Below are positions 7,978-18,175 of a stretch of DNA of 64,000 bases, in pieces. Position numbers and translations under genes: made by a program. Source of the DNA: Candidatus Desulfobacillus denitrificans (lineage in GTDB: Bacteria; Pseudomonadota; Gammaproteobacteria; Burkholderiales; Rhodocyclaceae); assembly GCA_017347485.1 (NCBI GenBank), contig AP021857.1, positions 2,771,390 through 2,835,389 of the forward strand. Direction: 5' to 3'. The notes under the pieces were generated by a model. It had not been told where the DNA came from, searched no databases, and saw nothing but the letters and a program-made list of their open reading frames with translations. How positions within the stretch are numbered: the first letter of the stretch is position 1; each line of letters begins with the position of its first letter.

Positions 7978-10299
7978 TTGCCCAACGCACTGCGCTGGAT
8001 CGCTTATCCAATCCTGCTTTTGGCTGGCCTTGCCCTGATGGGCCTTGCCTTGGCGGCCATCATCGTCATTCTGGCCTACCCTCAACTTCCCTCCCTCGAG
8101 GTGTTGACCGATTACCAGCCGAAGATCCCGTTGCGCGTTTATACGGCGGATGGTTATCTGATCGGGGAGTTCGGAGAGGAGCGCCGCGCACTGGTGCGCA
8201 TCCAGGAAGTGCCGCAAATCATGAAGCAGGCGATACTGGCCGCGGAGGACGAGCGTTTCTACCAGCATCCCGGCGTGGACACCCTGGGCGTGCTGCGCGC
8301 CGCCTACGCCAACTTCACCAGCGGCGGCAAAAGCCAGGGCGCCAGCACCATCACCATGCAGGTGGCGCGCAACTTCTTTCTCTCCAGCGAAAAGACGCTG
8401 ACGCGCAAAGTTTACGAGGCGCTGCTCGCCTTCAAGATCGAGAACAATCTTTCCAAAGACGAGATACTTGAGATCTACATCAATCAGATCTACCTCGGCC
8501 AGCGCGCCTACGGCTTTGCCGCGGCATCGCAGATCTATTACGGCAAGCCGCTGAAGAACATCAGCCTGGCGGAGGCCGCCATGCTGGCCGGCCTGCCCAA
8601 GGCCCCCTCCAGCTTCAATCCCGTCGTCAATCCCAAGCGCGCCAAGTTGCGCCAGTCCTATGTCCTGCGCCGGATGCTCGATCTGGGCTCCATCACGGAC
8701 GCGCAATTCGCCGAGGCGCAAAAGCAGGACCTGCACATCAAGCGCGACGTCAACGAGTTTGCGGTGCGGGCCGATTACGTCGCGGAAATGGCCCGGCAAA
8801 TGGTCTTCGAGCGCTTCCGCGAGGAGACCTACACGCGCGGCCTGCGCGTCGTCACGACCATTCTCAAGCCGGACCAGGAGGCCGCCTATGCCAGCCTGAG
8901 GCGCGGCGTGATCGATTACGACAAGCGGCACGGTTACCGGGGCGCCAGGGAGTATGCCGATCTCGGCCAACCCGGCAGCGCCTCCGACGAAACCCTCGAG
9001 GAGGCGCTCCAGGAAGAACCCGACTCGGACGATATCCTGGCGGCCGTCATTCTCGATGCATCGCCCAAGTCGGTGAAGGCCTATCGGCGCGGCGGCGAAA
9101 TCGTGCAGATTTCCGGCGACGGCCTGAAATTCGCCCAGCGCATGCTCGACGAGAAGGCGCCCGCCAACAAGCGCCTGCGGCGCGGCGCCATTATCTACGT
9201 GCAGAAGGACGAGAAGGGCAATTGGCAGATCGTGCAATTGCCGGAGGTCGAGGCCGCCTTCGTCGCCGCCAGCCCGATCGATGGGGCCATCCGCGCCCTC
9301 GTCGGCGGCTTCGACTTCAACCGCAACAAATTCAACCATGTCACCCAGGCGTGGCGCCAACCCGGCTCCAGCTTCAAACCCTTCATTTACTCCGCCGCCC
9401 TCGAAAAGGGCTTCACTCCGGCCAGCGTCATTCCCGACGAGCCGCTGGTGGTTTCCGCGGCCGAGACCGGCAGCCAGGCCTGGGAGCCGAAAAACTACGA
9501 CGGCAAGTACGAAGGACCGATGACCCTGCGCACCGGCCTGGCGAAGTCGAAGAACCTGGTGTCGATCCGCATCCTGAAGTCGATCGGCACCCAGTATGCC
9601 CAGGATTACGTCACCCGCTTCGGCTACGATGCCGACAAGCATCCGCCCTACCTGACGATGGCCCTCGGCGCCGGCAGCGTCACGCCCTGGCAGCAGCTGG
9701 CCGGCTATGCCGTGCTCGCCAACGGCGGCTATCGCATCCAGCCCTATGTCGTGAAGCAGATCCTCGATGACAAGGGCGGCGTCCTGGCCGAAGCCCAGCC
9801 GGTCGTCGCCGGCGACGAAAACCTGCGCGTGATCGACCCGCGCAACGCCTATCTGATGGACAGCATGCTGCACGACGTCGTGCGACGCGGCACGGCGACG
9901 CGGGCGCTCCAGCTCAAGCGCGGCGACCTCGCCGGCAAGACCGGCACCACCAACGATTTCGTCGACGCCTGGTTCTGCGGCTACCAGCCGTCCCTCGTCG
10001 GCATCGCCTGGATCGGTTTCGACCAGCCGAAGAAACTGGGCAACGGTGAAACCGGCGGCTTCGCCGCCCTGCCGATCTGGATCGGCTTCATGGAGAAAGC
10101 CCTGAAAAACGTGCCCGAATCCTTCATGGCGACACCGGAGGGTTTGGTGACGGTCAAGACGCCCGCCGAGGGTGCGGCGGAATCGGGCGGCAAGGGAACG
10201 GAGCTGATCTACCGGGAAAGCCTGCCCCCCCCGCCAAGCGAGACGGATCCCGAATCGCCCATCCGGATGACCCTGCCGCCGCAGAGCACGTCGGGTTGA
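7978..10299 (+). CDS. mrcA: Penicillin-binding protein 1A, bifunctional transglycosylase/transpeptidase
   Basis: This class A PBP polymerises lipid II glycan strands and cross-links peptides at the inner membrane. The 773 residues comprise an N-terminal membrane anchor (about 8-35), a GT51 transglycosylase domain with the catalytic Glu in AAEDERFYQHPG (Glu near 90) and QGASTITMQVARNFFL, an OB-like insert, and a transpeptidase domain with SSFK (nucleophile Ser464), the SKN triad segment, and KTG at about 654-656. The TTG at 7978 is the only start that keeps the short N-terminus; a TATAAT box lies just upstream. The divergent arrangement with pilMNOPQ is typical of proteobacteria. It ends against cyaY with no bases between the convergent stop codons. 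Confidence 0.96.
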   Translation: MPNALRWIAYPILLLAGLALMGLALAAIIVILAYPQLPSLEVLTDYQPKIPLRVYTADGYLIGEFGEERRALVRIQEVPQIMKQAILAAEDERFYQHPGVDTLGVLRAAYANFTSGGKSQGASTITMQVARNFFLSSEKTLTRKVYEALLAFKIENNLSKDEILEIYINQIYLGQRAYGFAAASQIYYGKPLKNISLAEAAMLAGLPKAPSSFNPVVNPKRAKLRQSYVLRRMLDLGSITDAQFAEAQKQDLHIKRDVNEFAVRADYVAEMARQMVFERFREETYTRGLRVVTTILKPDQEAAYASLRRGVIDYDKRHGYRGAREYADLGQPGSASDETLEEALQEEPDSDDILAAVILDASPKSVKAYRRGGEIVQISGDGLKFAQRMLDEKAPANKRLRRGAIIYVQKDEKGNWQIVQLPEVEAAFVAASPIDGAIRALVGGFDFNRNKFNHVTQAWRQPGSSFKPFIYSAALEKGFTPASVIPDEPLVVSAAETGSQAWEPKNYDGKYEGPMTLRTGLAKSKNLVSIRILKSIGTQYAQDYVTRFGYDADKHPPYLTMALGAGSVTPWQQLAGYAVLANGGYRIQPYVVKQILDDKGGVLAEAQPVVAGDENLRVIDPRNAYLMDSMLHDVVRRGTATRALQLKRGDLAGKTGTTNDFVDAWFCGYQPSLVGIAWIGFDQPKKLGNGETGGFAALPIWIGFMEKALKNVPESFMATPEGLVTVKTPAEGAAESGGKGTELIYRESLPPPPSETDPESPIRMTLPPQSTSG

Positions 10300-10617
10300 T
10301 CAGGCCAGCACGATTCGCTCGCCGGCCTGTTCCGAAGCCAGTCTGCCGAGTGCATCGAACAGTTCGACGCCGTCGCGCGTTCCGACCCAGCGGCCGTTAT
10401 CATGGCGGAAATGAAAGCCGCCCGAACGGGCCGCCACCCAGATCTCGCGTGCGGCGGCATGACGGTTGATGATGATCTTGCTGCCGTCGCCAAATTCGAT
10501 CTCCAGCACGCCGCCGGGTTGCGGCTCGTAATCGAGGCCTGCATCGCAGGCATCCAGGGCCTGCTCGATTCTCGACAGGGCGGCTTCGGCCAAGGCGTTG
10601 AACTCGGTTTCTTCCAT
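10300..10617 (-). CDS. cyaY: Iron-sulfur cluster assembly protein CyaY (frataxin)
   Basis: CyaY is the bacterial frataxin, which binds iron and modulates the IscS/IscU cluster assembly machinery. The 105-residue length matches the family. An acidic N-terminal helix (EETEFNALAEAALSRIEQALDACDAG) supplies the iron-binding surface, followed by the sheet segments LEIEFGDGSKIIINRHAAAREIWVAARSGGFHF. It is divergent from lptM-lysA, as in many proteobacteria, with only 39 bases between start codons. Confidence 0.95.
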   Translation of the reverse strand: MEETEFNALAEAALSRIEQALDACDAGLDYEPQPGGVLEIEFGDGSKIIINRHAAAREIWVAARSGGFHFRHDNGRWVGTRDGVELFDALGRLASEQAGERIVLA

Positions 10618-10656
10618 TACATGCCTTCTGCTAACATCACGATTTTTGCGGGCATC

Positions 10657-10821
10657 ATGCGCATTCTCGGAATCCTTCTCGCTGTTCTGCTTCTGGGCGC
10701 CTGCGGCACCCGGACCGGGCTGACGCTTCCCCCCAGGCCGGCACCGGCCGGCGCCGCGCAGCCATCACCCCAAACACCGCCGGCCAATGATAGCAAAGCC
10801 GGCAGCGCCCCCGCGCAATGA
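10657..10821 (+). CDS. lptM: LPS translocon maturation chaperone LptM (YifL-type lipoprotein)
   Basis: This small lipoprotein (54 residues) has a signal sequence MRILGILLAVLLLGAC, with the lipidated Cys in LGAC near residue 16. The conserved TGLTLPP motif follows and the tail is Pro/Ala-rich. Family knowledge: LptM assists disulfide maturation of the LptD/LptE outer-membrane LPS translocon. An upstream ATG at 10621 in the same frame would bury the signal peptide behind 12 residues, so 10657 is preferred. It overlaps lysA by 4 bases (ATGA), and the cyaY/lptM/lysA neighbourhood supports the call. Confidence 0.85.
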   Translation: MRILGILLAVLLLGACGTRTGLTLPPRPAPAGAAQPSPQTPPANDSKAGSAPAQ

Positions 10822-12062
10822 ATCCCTTTGCCTACCGCGACGGCACCCTCTGTGCCGAGGACGTGCCCCTGCCGCAGATCGCCGCGGCCTACGGCACGCC
10901 CTGCTACGTCTACTCGCGCGCGGCGCTGCAGTCGCGCTTCGAAGAATTCCGCCAGGCGCTGGCCGGCCGCAATGCGATGGTCTGCTACGCCGTCAAGGCC
11001 AACTCGAACCTCGCCATCCTGAACCTGTTCGCCCGCGCCGGCGCCGGCTTCGACATCGTATCCGGGGGCGAGCTGGCGCGCGTCGTCGCCGCCGGCGGCG
11101 ATCCCGCCAGAGTGGTGTTCTCGGGCGTCGGCAAGACGGTCGACGAGATACGCATGGCCCTCGACAAGGGCATCTTCTGCTTCAATGTCGAGTCCGCCGC
11201 CGAACTGGAGCGACTCAGCGAGATCGCCGGCCGGGCCGGCAAGCGGGCGCCGATTGCCCTGCGCGTCAACCCCGACGTCGACCCCAAGACCCACCCCTAC
11301 ATTTCCACCGGCCTGCGCCACAACAAGTTCGGCGTCGCCTACACCGAGGCGCTTGAACTGTACCGGCGCGCCCGCAGATTGCCGCACCTCGAGATTGCCG
11401 GCATCGCCTGCCACATCGGCTCGCAGCTGCTCGATCCGGCGCCGGCGGCGGAGGCGGCCGGCAAGATCCTCGCGCTCGCCGACCGCCTCGCCGCCGAGGG
11501 CATTGTCCTGCGGCATCTCGATCTGGGCGGCGGCATCGGCATCCGCTATCGCGACGAAACGCCGCCGTCCGTCGCCGAGTACCTGGCGCCGATCCTGGCG
11601 CAACTCACCGGCCGCCGGGAAAAGGTGCTCTTCGAGCCGGGCCGCGCGCTGGTCGGCAACGCCGGCCTCCTGCTCGCCCGTGTCGAGCACCTCAAGCACG
11701 GCGAGGAGAGGAATTTCGCCGTCATCGATGCCGCCATGAACGACCTGATGCGGCCCGCGCTGTACGACGCCTGGCACGACATCCTGCCGGTGCGCCAAGG
11801 CAGCGGCGAAACGGCGGAATATGAAGTCGTCGGGCCCGTCTGCGAATCCGGCGACTTCCTGGGCCACGGTCGTTCGCTGGCGGTCGCCGCGGGCGACCTG
11901 CTGGCGATCATGTCGGCCGGCGCCTATGGCATGGCGATGAGCTCGAATTACAATTCGCGGCCGCGCGCCGCGGAAATCATGGCCGACGGCGACCGGTTCC
12001 ATCTCGTGCGCGAGCGCGAGCGGATCGAGCAACTCTTCGCCGGCGAGCGGATCCTGCCGTGA
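10818..12062 (+). CDS. lysA: Diaminopimelate decarboxylase
   Basis: LysA is a PLP-dependent fold-III decarboxylase that makes L-lysine from meso-diaminopimelate. The 414 residues show the PLP lysine in CYAVKANSN (Lys60), the DIVSGGEL segment, the GGGIGI glycine loop that holds the PLP phosphate, the EPGRALVGNAG substrate/PLP region, and the second-subunit catalytic Cys in GPVCESGDFL. It lies directly after lptM; dapF, the preceding pathway step, is in the same window at 27092. Confidence 0.97.
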   Translation: MNPFAYRDGTLCAEDVPLPQIAAAYGTPCYVYSRAALQSRFEEFRQALAGRNAMVCYAVKANSNLAILNLFARAGAGFDIVSGGELARVVAAGGDPARVVFSGVGKTVDEIRMALDKGIFCFNVESAAELERLSEIAGRAGKRAPIALRVNPDVDPKTHPYISTGLRHNKFGVAYTEALELYRRARRLPHLEIAGIACHIGSQLLDPAPAAEAAGKILALADRLAAEGIVLRHLDLGGGIGIRYRDETPPSVAEYLAPILAQLTGRREKVLFEPGRALVGNAGLLLARVEHLKHGEERNFAVIDAAMNDLMRPALYDAWHDILPVRQGSGETAEYEVVGPVCESGDFLGHGRSLAVAAGDLLAIMSAGAYGMAMSSNYNSRPRAAEIMADGDRFHLVRERERIEQLFAGERILP

Positions 12063-12092
12063 TCGACCGCGCTCAGCCATCGACGGAAGCTC

Positions 12093-13241
12093 ATGCCTAG
12101 AAGCCAATTCGCGATTCTTGCCGCCGCCCTCGTGCTGGCGGCCTGCCAAAAAACCGAGGAGAAAAAACCCTCCGGTCCGCCGCCCACCCTGGTCACCGTT
12201 ACCCAAGCCAAGGCGGGCGCAATGGAAATCACCGAGGAGACGCTTGGCAGCCTGGAAGCGGTGATCGATCCGAAGATCGGCGCCGAGGTGGCAGGCAAGG
12301 TGATCCGGGTGCTGGCCGGCGCCGGCCAGGCGGTCCGCAAGGGCGAACTGCTGGCCGTCATCGACGACACGGATTTCGCCCTGCAGAACCGCGCCGACGA
12401 GGCCGAGCGCAAGCGCGCCGAAGCCCTGCTGGGACAGCAGGAGCGCGTCGTCGAGCGTCAGCAGCAACTGGTGCAAAAGGGCTTCATCTCGAAGAACGCC
12501 GCGGACGACGCCCGCGCCCAGCGCGACGCGCTGCGCGAACAGCTGGCCGCCGCCCGCGCCCGCGGCGACATGAGCCGGCGCAGCCAGGGCAAGGCGCGCG
12601 TCGTCGCCCCTTTCGACGGCGTCATCGAGACACAGGTCGCCTCGCTCGGCGACTACGTCAAGGTCGGCGACCCCCTGTTCCAGCTGGTGTCCTCGCGCCG
12701 CCTGCGCGCCCACCTGCCCTTCCCCGAGTCCGCGGCTGCCCGCCTGCAGCGGGGACAGGCCGCGATCCTCGCTTCCCCGCTGCTGCCGGGCAAGGAATTC
12801 CGCGGCACCGTCAGCGAGATCAAGCCCAGCGTCTCGGAATCCGGCCGCGCACTCGACGTCATCGTGGACATCGACAATATGGACGGCTTTCGCCCCGGCG
12901 GCACCGTCAACGCCGCAGTGGTGGTCGCCCAGCGCGACGACGCCGTGCTGGTGCCGGAGCAGAGCGTCGTGCTGCGGCCGGCCGGCAAGGTGGTCTATGC
13001 CATCGCCGACGGCAAGGCGACCCAGCATGTCGTCGAGGTCGGCGCCAAGCGCGCCGGCATGGTGGAAATCTCCAAGGGCCTGCCGGCCGGCACCACCGTC
13101 GCGCTCGACGGCGCCGGCTTCCTCACGCACAACGCGGCCGTCACGGTGAAGGAGCAGGGCAAGGCCCCCGCACCGGGAGGGCCGCCGGAAAGTCAGTCCC
13201 CGCAGCACGGCGCCGCCGCCCGACCCGAAGCGAAGAAATGA
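12093..13241 (+). CDS. RND efflux periplasmic adaptor (membrane fusion) lipoprotein
   Basis: This adaptor links an inner-membrane RND pump to an outer-membrane channel. It starts with a lipoprotein signal (AILAAALVLAAC, Cys near residue 16), then a lipoyl/barrel-sandwich half (EAVIDPKIGAEVAGKVIRVLAGAGQAVRKGELLAVID), an alpha-helical hairpin, the second lipoyl half (ARVVAPFDGVIETQVASLGDYVKVGDPLFQLV) and beta-barrel domains. The stop overlaps the RND pump start by 4 bases. No outer-membrane factor gene follows, so the pump probably shares a TolC-type channel encoded elsewhere. Substrate unknown. A copy of the dispersed motif sits in the last codons (13189). Confidence 0.92.
   Translation: MPRSQFAILAAALVLAACQKTEEKKPSGPPPTLVTVTQAKAGAMEITEETLGSLEAVIDPKIGAEVAGKVIRVLAGAGQAVRKGELLAVIDDTDFALQNRADEAERKRAEALLGQQERVVERQQQLVQKGFISKNAADDARAQRDALREQLAAARARGDMSRRSQGKARVVAPFDGVIETQVASLGDYVKVGDPLFQLVSSRRLRAHLPFPESAAARLQRGQAAILASPLLPGKEFRGTVSEIKPSVSESGRALDVIVDIDNMDGFRPGGTVNAAVVVAQRDDAVLVPEQSVVLRPAGKVVYAIADGKATQHVVEVGAKRAGMVEISKGLPAGTTVALDGAGFLTHNAAVTVKEQGKAPAPGGPPESQSPQHGAAARPEAKK
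13189..13212 (+). repeat. Dispersed motif AAAGTCAGTC-N8-ACGGCG, exact copy
   Basis: In the 3' end of the RND adaptor gene. The gap sequence is CCCGCAGC. Confidence 0.8.
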
Positions 13242-16200
13242 CCCTGCCCGAGCTTTCCATCAAGCGCCACGTCCTGGCGTGGATGCTCAGCGGCGTGCTG
13301 GTGCTGTTCGGCATCATCAGCTACCAGCGCATCGGCATGGACCGGCTGCCCTACATCGAATTCCCGGTCGTCTCCATCACCACCGCGCTGAAGGGGGCCA
13401 ACCCGGACATCGTCGACGCCAGCATCACCAACCTGCTGGAAACCTCGGTGAACAGCGTGCCCGGCATCGAGCACATCCAGTCCACCTCCTCGCCCGGCAT
13501 CTCGGTGATCAACATCACCTTCGGCCTCGAGAAGAAGATCGACGTCGCCTTCAACGAGGTGCAGGCGAAGGTGAATCAGGTGCTGCGCCGCCTGCCCAAG
13601 GACGTCGACCCGCCGGTGGTGGCGAAGGTGGAGACCAACGCCCAGCCGATCTTCTGGATGGCGCTGCAGGGCGACCGCACCCAGCAGCAGCTCAACCAGT
13701 ACGCCATCAACGTCGTCAAGAAGAAGCTGGAGACCATCGACGGCGTCGGCGAGGTGCGCATCGGCGGACGGCGCGACCGCACCCTCCGCGTCAACCTGCG
13801 GCCCGACCGCATGGCCGCCTTCGCCGTCACGGCGCAGGACATCAACGAGGCCTTCGCCAGGGAACACCTCCAGCTCGCCGGCGGCTTCGTCGTCGGCAAG
13901 ACCACCGAAAGCCTGGTCAAGCTCGACCTCGAATTCCACCGCCTCGACGACCTGGCGCAGATGATCGTCGGCTACAAGGACAAGTCGCCGATCCGCCTGA
14001 AGGACATCGCCGAGGTGGAGGACGGGCTCACCGACAACCGCCAGCTGGCGCGCTTCAACGGCGAGACCACCGTCGGCCTCGGCATCGTCAAGATCGCCAA
14101 CACCAACACCGTCGAGACCGTCGAGCGGGTGAAGGCGCGCCTGGAGAACGAGATCCGGCCGCAGCTGCCGCCGGGCATGTCCCTCACCGTCGTCTCCAAC
14201 GACGCGGTGTTCATCCTGGAGATCGTCAACTCTCTGAAGGAGCACCTGGTCGAGGGCACGCTGCTGGCGGCCCTGGTGGTGTGGTTCTTCCTGCGCTCGG
14301 TGCGCTCGACCCTGATCATCTCGCTGGCCATCCCGGTCTCGCTGATGGGCGCCATCGCCGTCATCTACTTCTTCGGCTTCACCCTCAACTCGCTCACCAT
14401 GCTGGCGTTGCTGCTGCTGATCGGCGTGGTGGTGGACGACGCCATCGTCGTGCTGGAGAACATCTTCCGCCACCGCGAGGAGCTCGATCCCGACCCGGTC
14501 TCCGCCGCCATCAACGGCGCCAACGAGGTGGTCTTCGCCGTCATCGCCGCCACCCTGTCGCTGGTGTCGATCTTCGCCCCGGTGATCTTCATGAGCGGCA
14601 TCATCGGCCAGTTCTTCCGTTCCTTCGCCGTGGTCGTCACCTTCGGCGTGCTGGTCTCGCTGTTCGTCTCGCTGACGCTGACGCCGATGCTGTGCTCGCG
14701 CTACCTGAAGGTGGAGAAGCAGCACGGCGTGCTCTACCACCGGCTCGACCGTTTCTTCGAGGGCCTGGACAATCTCTACCGCAACCTGCTCGACCGCGCG
14801 CTGCGCCACCGCTGGAAGGTGGTGGCGCTGACGCTGGCGACGCTGGCGGCGAGCTGGCTGCCGTTCGCCAGCATCGGCAAGGGCTTCGCGCCGGAGCAGG
14901 ACGAGGGCCGCTTCCTCGTCTACCTGCGCACGCCGCTCGGCTCGAGCATCGAGTACACCGACTCGCGCCTGCGCATGGTCGAAGAGATCCTCAACCGCCA
15001 CAAGGAAATCGTCACCGAGTTCGCCCTCATCGGCCTCGGCAGCGCCGGCCAGGTGAACCAAGGCACGGTGGTGGTGCGCATGGCGCCGCGCGAGGAGCGC
15101 ACGGTGAGGCAGCAGGAAATCATTCCGCTCGTCCGCCAGGAACTGGCGACCATCCCGGGCGCGCGCGCCTTCGCCGCGCCCTATCCGCTGGTGCAGGGCC
15201 AGCGCGGCGAACCGCTGCAGTTCGTGCTGGTCGGCGAGAGCCTGCAGGAGGTCGGGCGGCTGACGCGCGAGCTGCAGGGCCGGCTCGCCGCCGAGCCCGG
15301 CATCGGCCGCCTCGACACCGATTTGCAGCTCGACCTGCCCCAGCTCATCTTCCAGCCCGACCGCACGCGCATCGCGGCGGCCAACCTGACTTCGCAGGAC
15401 GTCGCACTGGCCGTCAACATGCTCACCGGCGGCATCGACATCGCCAAGTTCAACGACGAGCCGGGCGACGGCCAGCGCTACGACATCCGCGTCAAGGGAC
15501 GCGAAGGCGAGTTCACCCAGCCCTCGGACATGTCGAAGATCTTCCTGCGCGCGAAGGACGGCAAGCTGGTGCGGCTGGATTCCGTCGCCAGCTTCAGGGA
15601 GCAGCTCGGCCCGGCGGTGATCGGCCGCTTCGACCTGCAGTATTCCGCCACCTTCTTCGCCTCGCCGACCATCCCGCTCGGCGAAGCCGTCGTCAAGGTG
15701 CGCGAGGCGGCGCAGCAGATCCTGCCGCCCGGCTACGCGGTGAAGTTCATCGGCCAGGCCGAGGAGTTCGGCAAGACGGTGAAGTACATGGCATTCGCCT
15801 TCGCGCTGGCGCTGGTGCTGCTCTACATGGTGCTCGCCAGCCAGTTCAATTCCTTCCTGCAGCCGCTGATCGTCATGCTGGCGCAGCCGCTCGCCATCAT
15901 CGGCGGCGTGGCCGCGCTGTGGCTGTTCGGCCAGACGCTCAACATCTACTCGATGATCGGCTTGGTGCTGCTGATCGGCCTGGTGGCGAAGAACTCGATC
16001 CTGCTGGTGGACCTCACCAACCAGCGGCGCGGCGGGGGCATGGCGGTGGACGCCGCGCTGCGCGATGCCTGTCCGATCCGCATGCGGCCGGTGCTGATGA
16101 CCTCGGCGACGATCATCCTCGCCCTCTTGCCGGCGGCGCTCGGGCTGGGCGCCGGCAGCGAGACCAACCAGCCCCTGTCGATCGCCGTCATCGGCGGGAT

Positions 16201-16271
16201 GATCTCCTCGACGCTGTTGACGCTGGTGGTGGTGCCGGCGGTGTACTCCCTCGTGGAATCGCGTCGCGCCG

Positions 16272-16294
<23 letters not shown>
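13238..16294 (+). CDS. RND-family (HAE1-type) efflux pump, inner-membrane subunit
   Basis: This proton-driven exporter of the AcrB/MdtB group has 1018 residues, typical for the family. The architecture is TM1 (HVLAWMLSGVLVLFGIISY), a periplasmic porter loop, TM2-6, a second periplasmic loop, and TM8-12. The proton-relay Asp pair is in TM4 (GVVVDDAIVVLEN, Asp400/401), and a TM10 Lys lies in GLVAKNSILLVDLTN. The sequence ends SRRAASVASGR. Its 3' end overlaps the convergent exbD gene by 23 bases. It is co-translated with the adaptor upstream. Drug, dye or solvent substrates are possible; nothing in the sequence decides between them. Confidence 0.95.
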
Positions 16295-16691
<397 letters not shown>

Positions 16692-16705
16692 GGCTCGTCC
16701 CTCCC

Positions 16706-17431
16706 TCAGCGCGGCGCGACGGCGCGCAACTGACGCACCTCGCCGGCCGAGCTGTTGGCCTTGGCGCCGACGGTCATCAGCGCATACAAGTCGTGAGCGA
16801 AGGCATCCAGCTTCGCCAGCCAGATGCGGTTGCGCCGGTTGAAGGCGTTGTAGGCGAGCACCGCCGGAATCGCCACCGCCAGTCCGAGCGCCGTCATGAT
16901 CAGCGCCTCGCCGACCGGGCCGGCCACCTTGTCCAGCGTGCCCTGCCCGCTCATGCCGATCTGCACCAGAGCGTGATAAATGCCCCACACCGTGCCGAAC
17001 AGGCCGACATAGGGCGCGGCCGAGCCGGCCGATGCCATCAGCGTCAGGCCGTGTTCGACGCGCGCCGCCTCCTGGTCGATGCCGTTTCTCAGCACGCGCG
17101 TGAGGAATTCGTCCGCTCCGCCGGCGGCGGCGAGGCGCTGCAGGGCCGGCCGGCTGCCGTCGGCGGCGCCGATCGCCTGTTGCGCCAGTGCGGCGAAGGC
17201 GTTGTCGAGCGGCCGCTGCGCCAGCATCGTGCTGACCTCGTCGAGCGAGGCGGCGTCCCAGAACTGCCGCAGGAAGGCCGCCGCGCGGCGGCCGGCGAGC
17301 AGGTTCGCCAGCCCCTTGGTCAGGACCAGGTACCAGCTCGCCACAGAGAGGGCGAGCAGCAGGCACAGCACGCTGCGCCCGACGGCATCGGTCTGCGACA
17401 GGAAATGGGCAAAGCCGAGGCTTTCGTTCAT
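16706..17431 (-). CDS. exbB: Biopolymer transport protein ExbB (MotA/TolQ/ExbB family)
   Basis: ExbB forms the pentameric proton channel of the Ton system. It has three membrane helices: AVGRSVLCLLLALSVASWYLVLT near the N-terminus, then [23 protein letters not shown] and GEALIMTALGLAVAIPAVLAYN in the conserved C-terminal pair. The GLFGTVWGI motif is diagnostic for ExbB/TolQ. The ATG at 17431 is preferred over a TTG two codons earlier. A separate TolQ paralogue, with tolR, tolA and tolB beside it, is present at 49339, so this copy is assigned to TonB by its neighbours. Confidence 0.94.
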   Translation of the reverse strand: MNESLGFAHFLSQTDAVGRSVLCLLLALSVASWYLVLTKGLANLLAGRRAAAFLRQFWDAASLDEVSTMLAQRPLDNAFAALAQQAIGAADGSRPALQRLAAAGGADEFLTRVLRNGIDQEAARVEHGLTLMASAGSAAPYVGLFGTVWGIYHALVQIGMSGQGTLDKVAGPVGEALIMTALGLAVAIPAVLAYNAFNRRNRIWLAKLDAFAHDLYALMTVGAKANSSAGEVRQLRAVAPR

Positions 17432-17450
17432 GGCCAATTCTCGATGCGAA

Positions 17451-17474
17451 AAAGTCAGTCAGCGCGGCACGGCG
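17451..17474 (+). repeat. Dispersed motif AAAGTCAGTC-N8-ACGGCG, exact copy
   Basis: Intergenic, between exbB and tonB. The gap sequence is AGCGCGGC. Confidence 0.8.
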
Positions 17475-17478
17475 ATTC

Positions 17479-18096
17479 TTACTGCAGCACGAACATGAAT
17501 GGCTGCATGGCCACGGCGCGCACCGGCTGGCCGTCGCGCCGCGCCGGCGTGCAGCGCCAGGCCTTGACGGCGGCGAGCGCCGCCTCGTCGAGACGCGCAT
17601 AGCCGCTGGAAGCGGCCACGCGCGCCGCGGCGACGCCGCCTTGTTCGTCGAGTTCGACGCGCAGCACCACCTTGCCTTCTTCGCCGAGGCGGCGCGACAG
17701 CGACGGGTAGGCCGGCGCGCTGCGCTCCGGGCAGGACAGCGCCAGCTCGATGCCGAGCGTGACCGGGCCGGCCGGCCTGGCCGGCGGCGCCTCGACGGCG
17801 GGCGCCGGCGAGGGCGGCGGCGCCACGCTTTCCACCGGCGACGGCGCCGGCGCGGGGGCGGCCAGCTGCCGCGGCGTTTCCGCCGGACGCGGCTTTTTCG
17901 GGCGGGGCGGCTGCGGCGCTGGCTGCGGCGATTCCTCCTTCGGCGGCGTGATGGTGTCCACGAACAGCGTCACCACCTCGTCCGGCATCACCTGGATGCG
18001 ATGGCTCCACAGGCCGTGGAGCGCCACCGCGTGCAGGGCGAGCACCGCGGCGATGCCGGCAAGCCGGTCGAGCCGGATCGTGCGAAACGGCGTCAT
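17479..18096 (-). CDS. tonB: Energy transducer TonB
   Basis: TonB carries proton-motive energy from ExbB/ExbD to outer-membrane receptors. The 205 residues comprise an N-terminal anchor (LAGIAAVLALHAVALHGLW), a Pro/Lys/Glu-rich periplasm-spanning segment (about residues 52-115), and a C-terminal TonB domain (APAYPSLSRRLGEEGKVVLRVELDEQG ... AALAAVKAWRCTPARRDGQPV). It is first of three genes, tonB-exbB-exbD. No TonB-dependent receptor gene is in the window, so the substrate is unknown. Confidence 0.95.
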   Translation of the reverse strand: MTPFRTIRLDRLAGIAAVLALHAVALHGLWSHRIQVMPDEVVTLFVDTITPPKEESPQPAPQPPRPKKPRPAETPRQLAAPAPAPSPVESVAPPPSPAPAVEAPPARPAGPVTLGIELALSCPERSAPAYPSLSRRLGEEGKVVLRVELDEQGGVAAARVAASSGYARLDEAALAAVKAWRCTPARRDGQPVRAVAMQPFMFVLQ

Positions 18097-18175
18097 GCGG
18101 ACTCGGCGGTCGAGGTGCCGCCCGGCGCGCGGAGCGATCCCTCGATGCGGCAGCCGGCCGAAGCCGGACAGGCGC

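Noticed and set aside
7840..9873. A 677-codon open frame on the minus strand opposite the PBP1A gene
   Set aside because: It is the GC-rich complement of a well-supported PBP, has a low-complexity composition (Asp, Gly, Leu, Ala, Gln, His) and matches no family. Similar long antisense frames at 10617-13208, 13193-15061 and 38907-40553 were dropped for the same reason.
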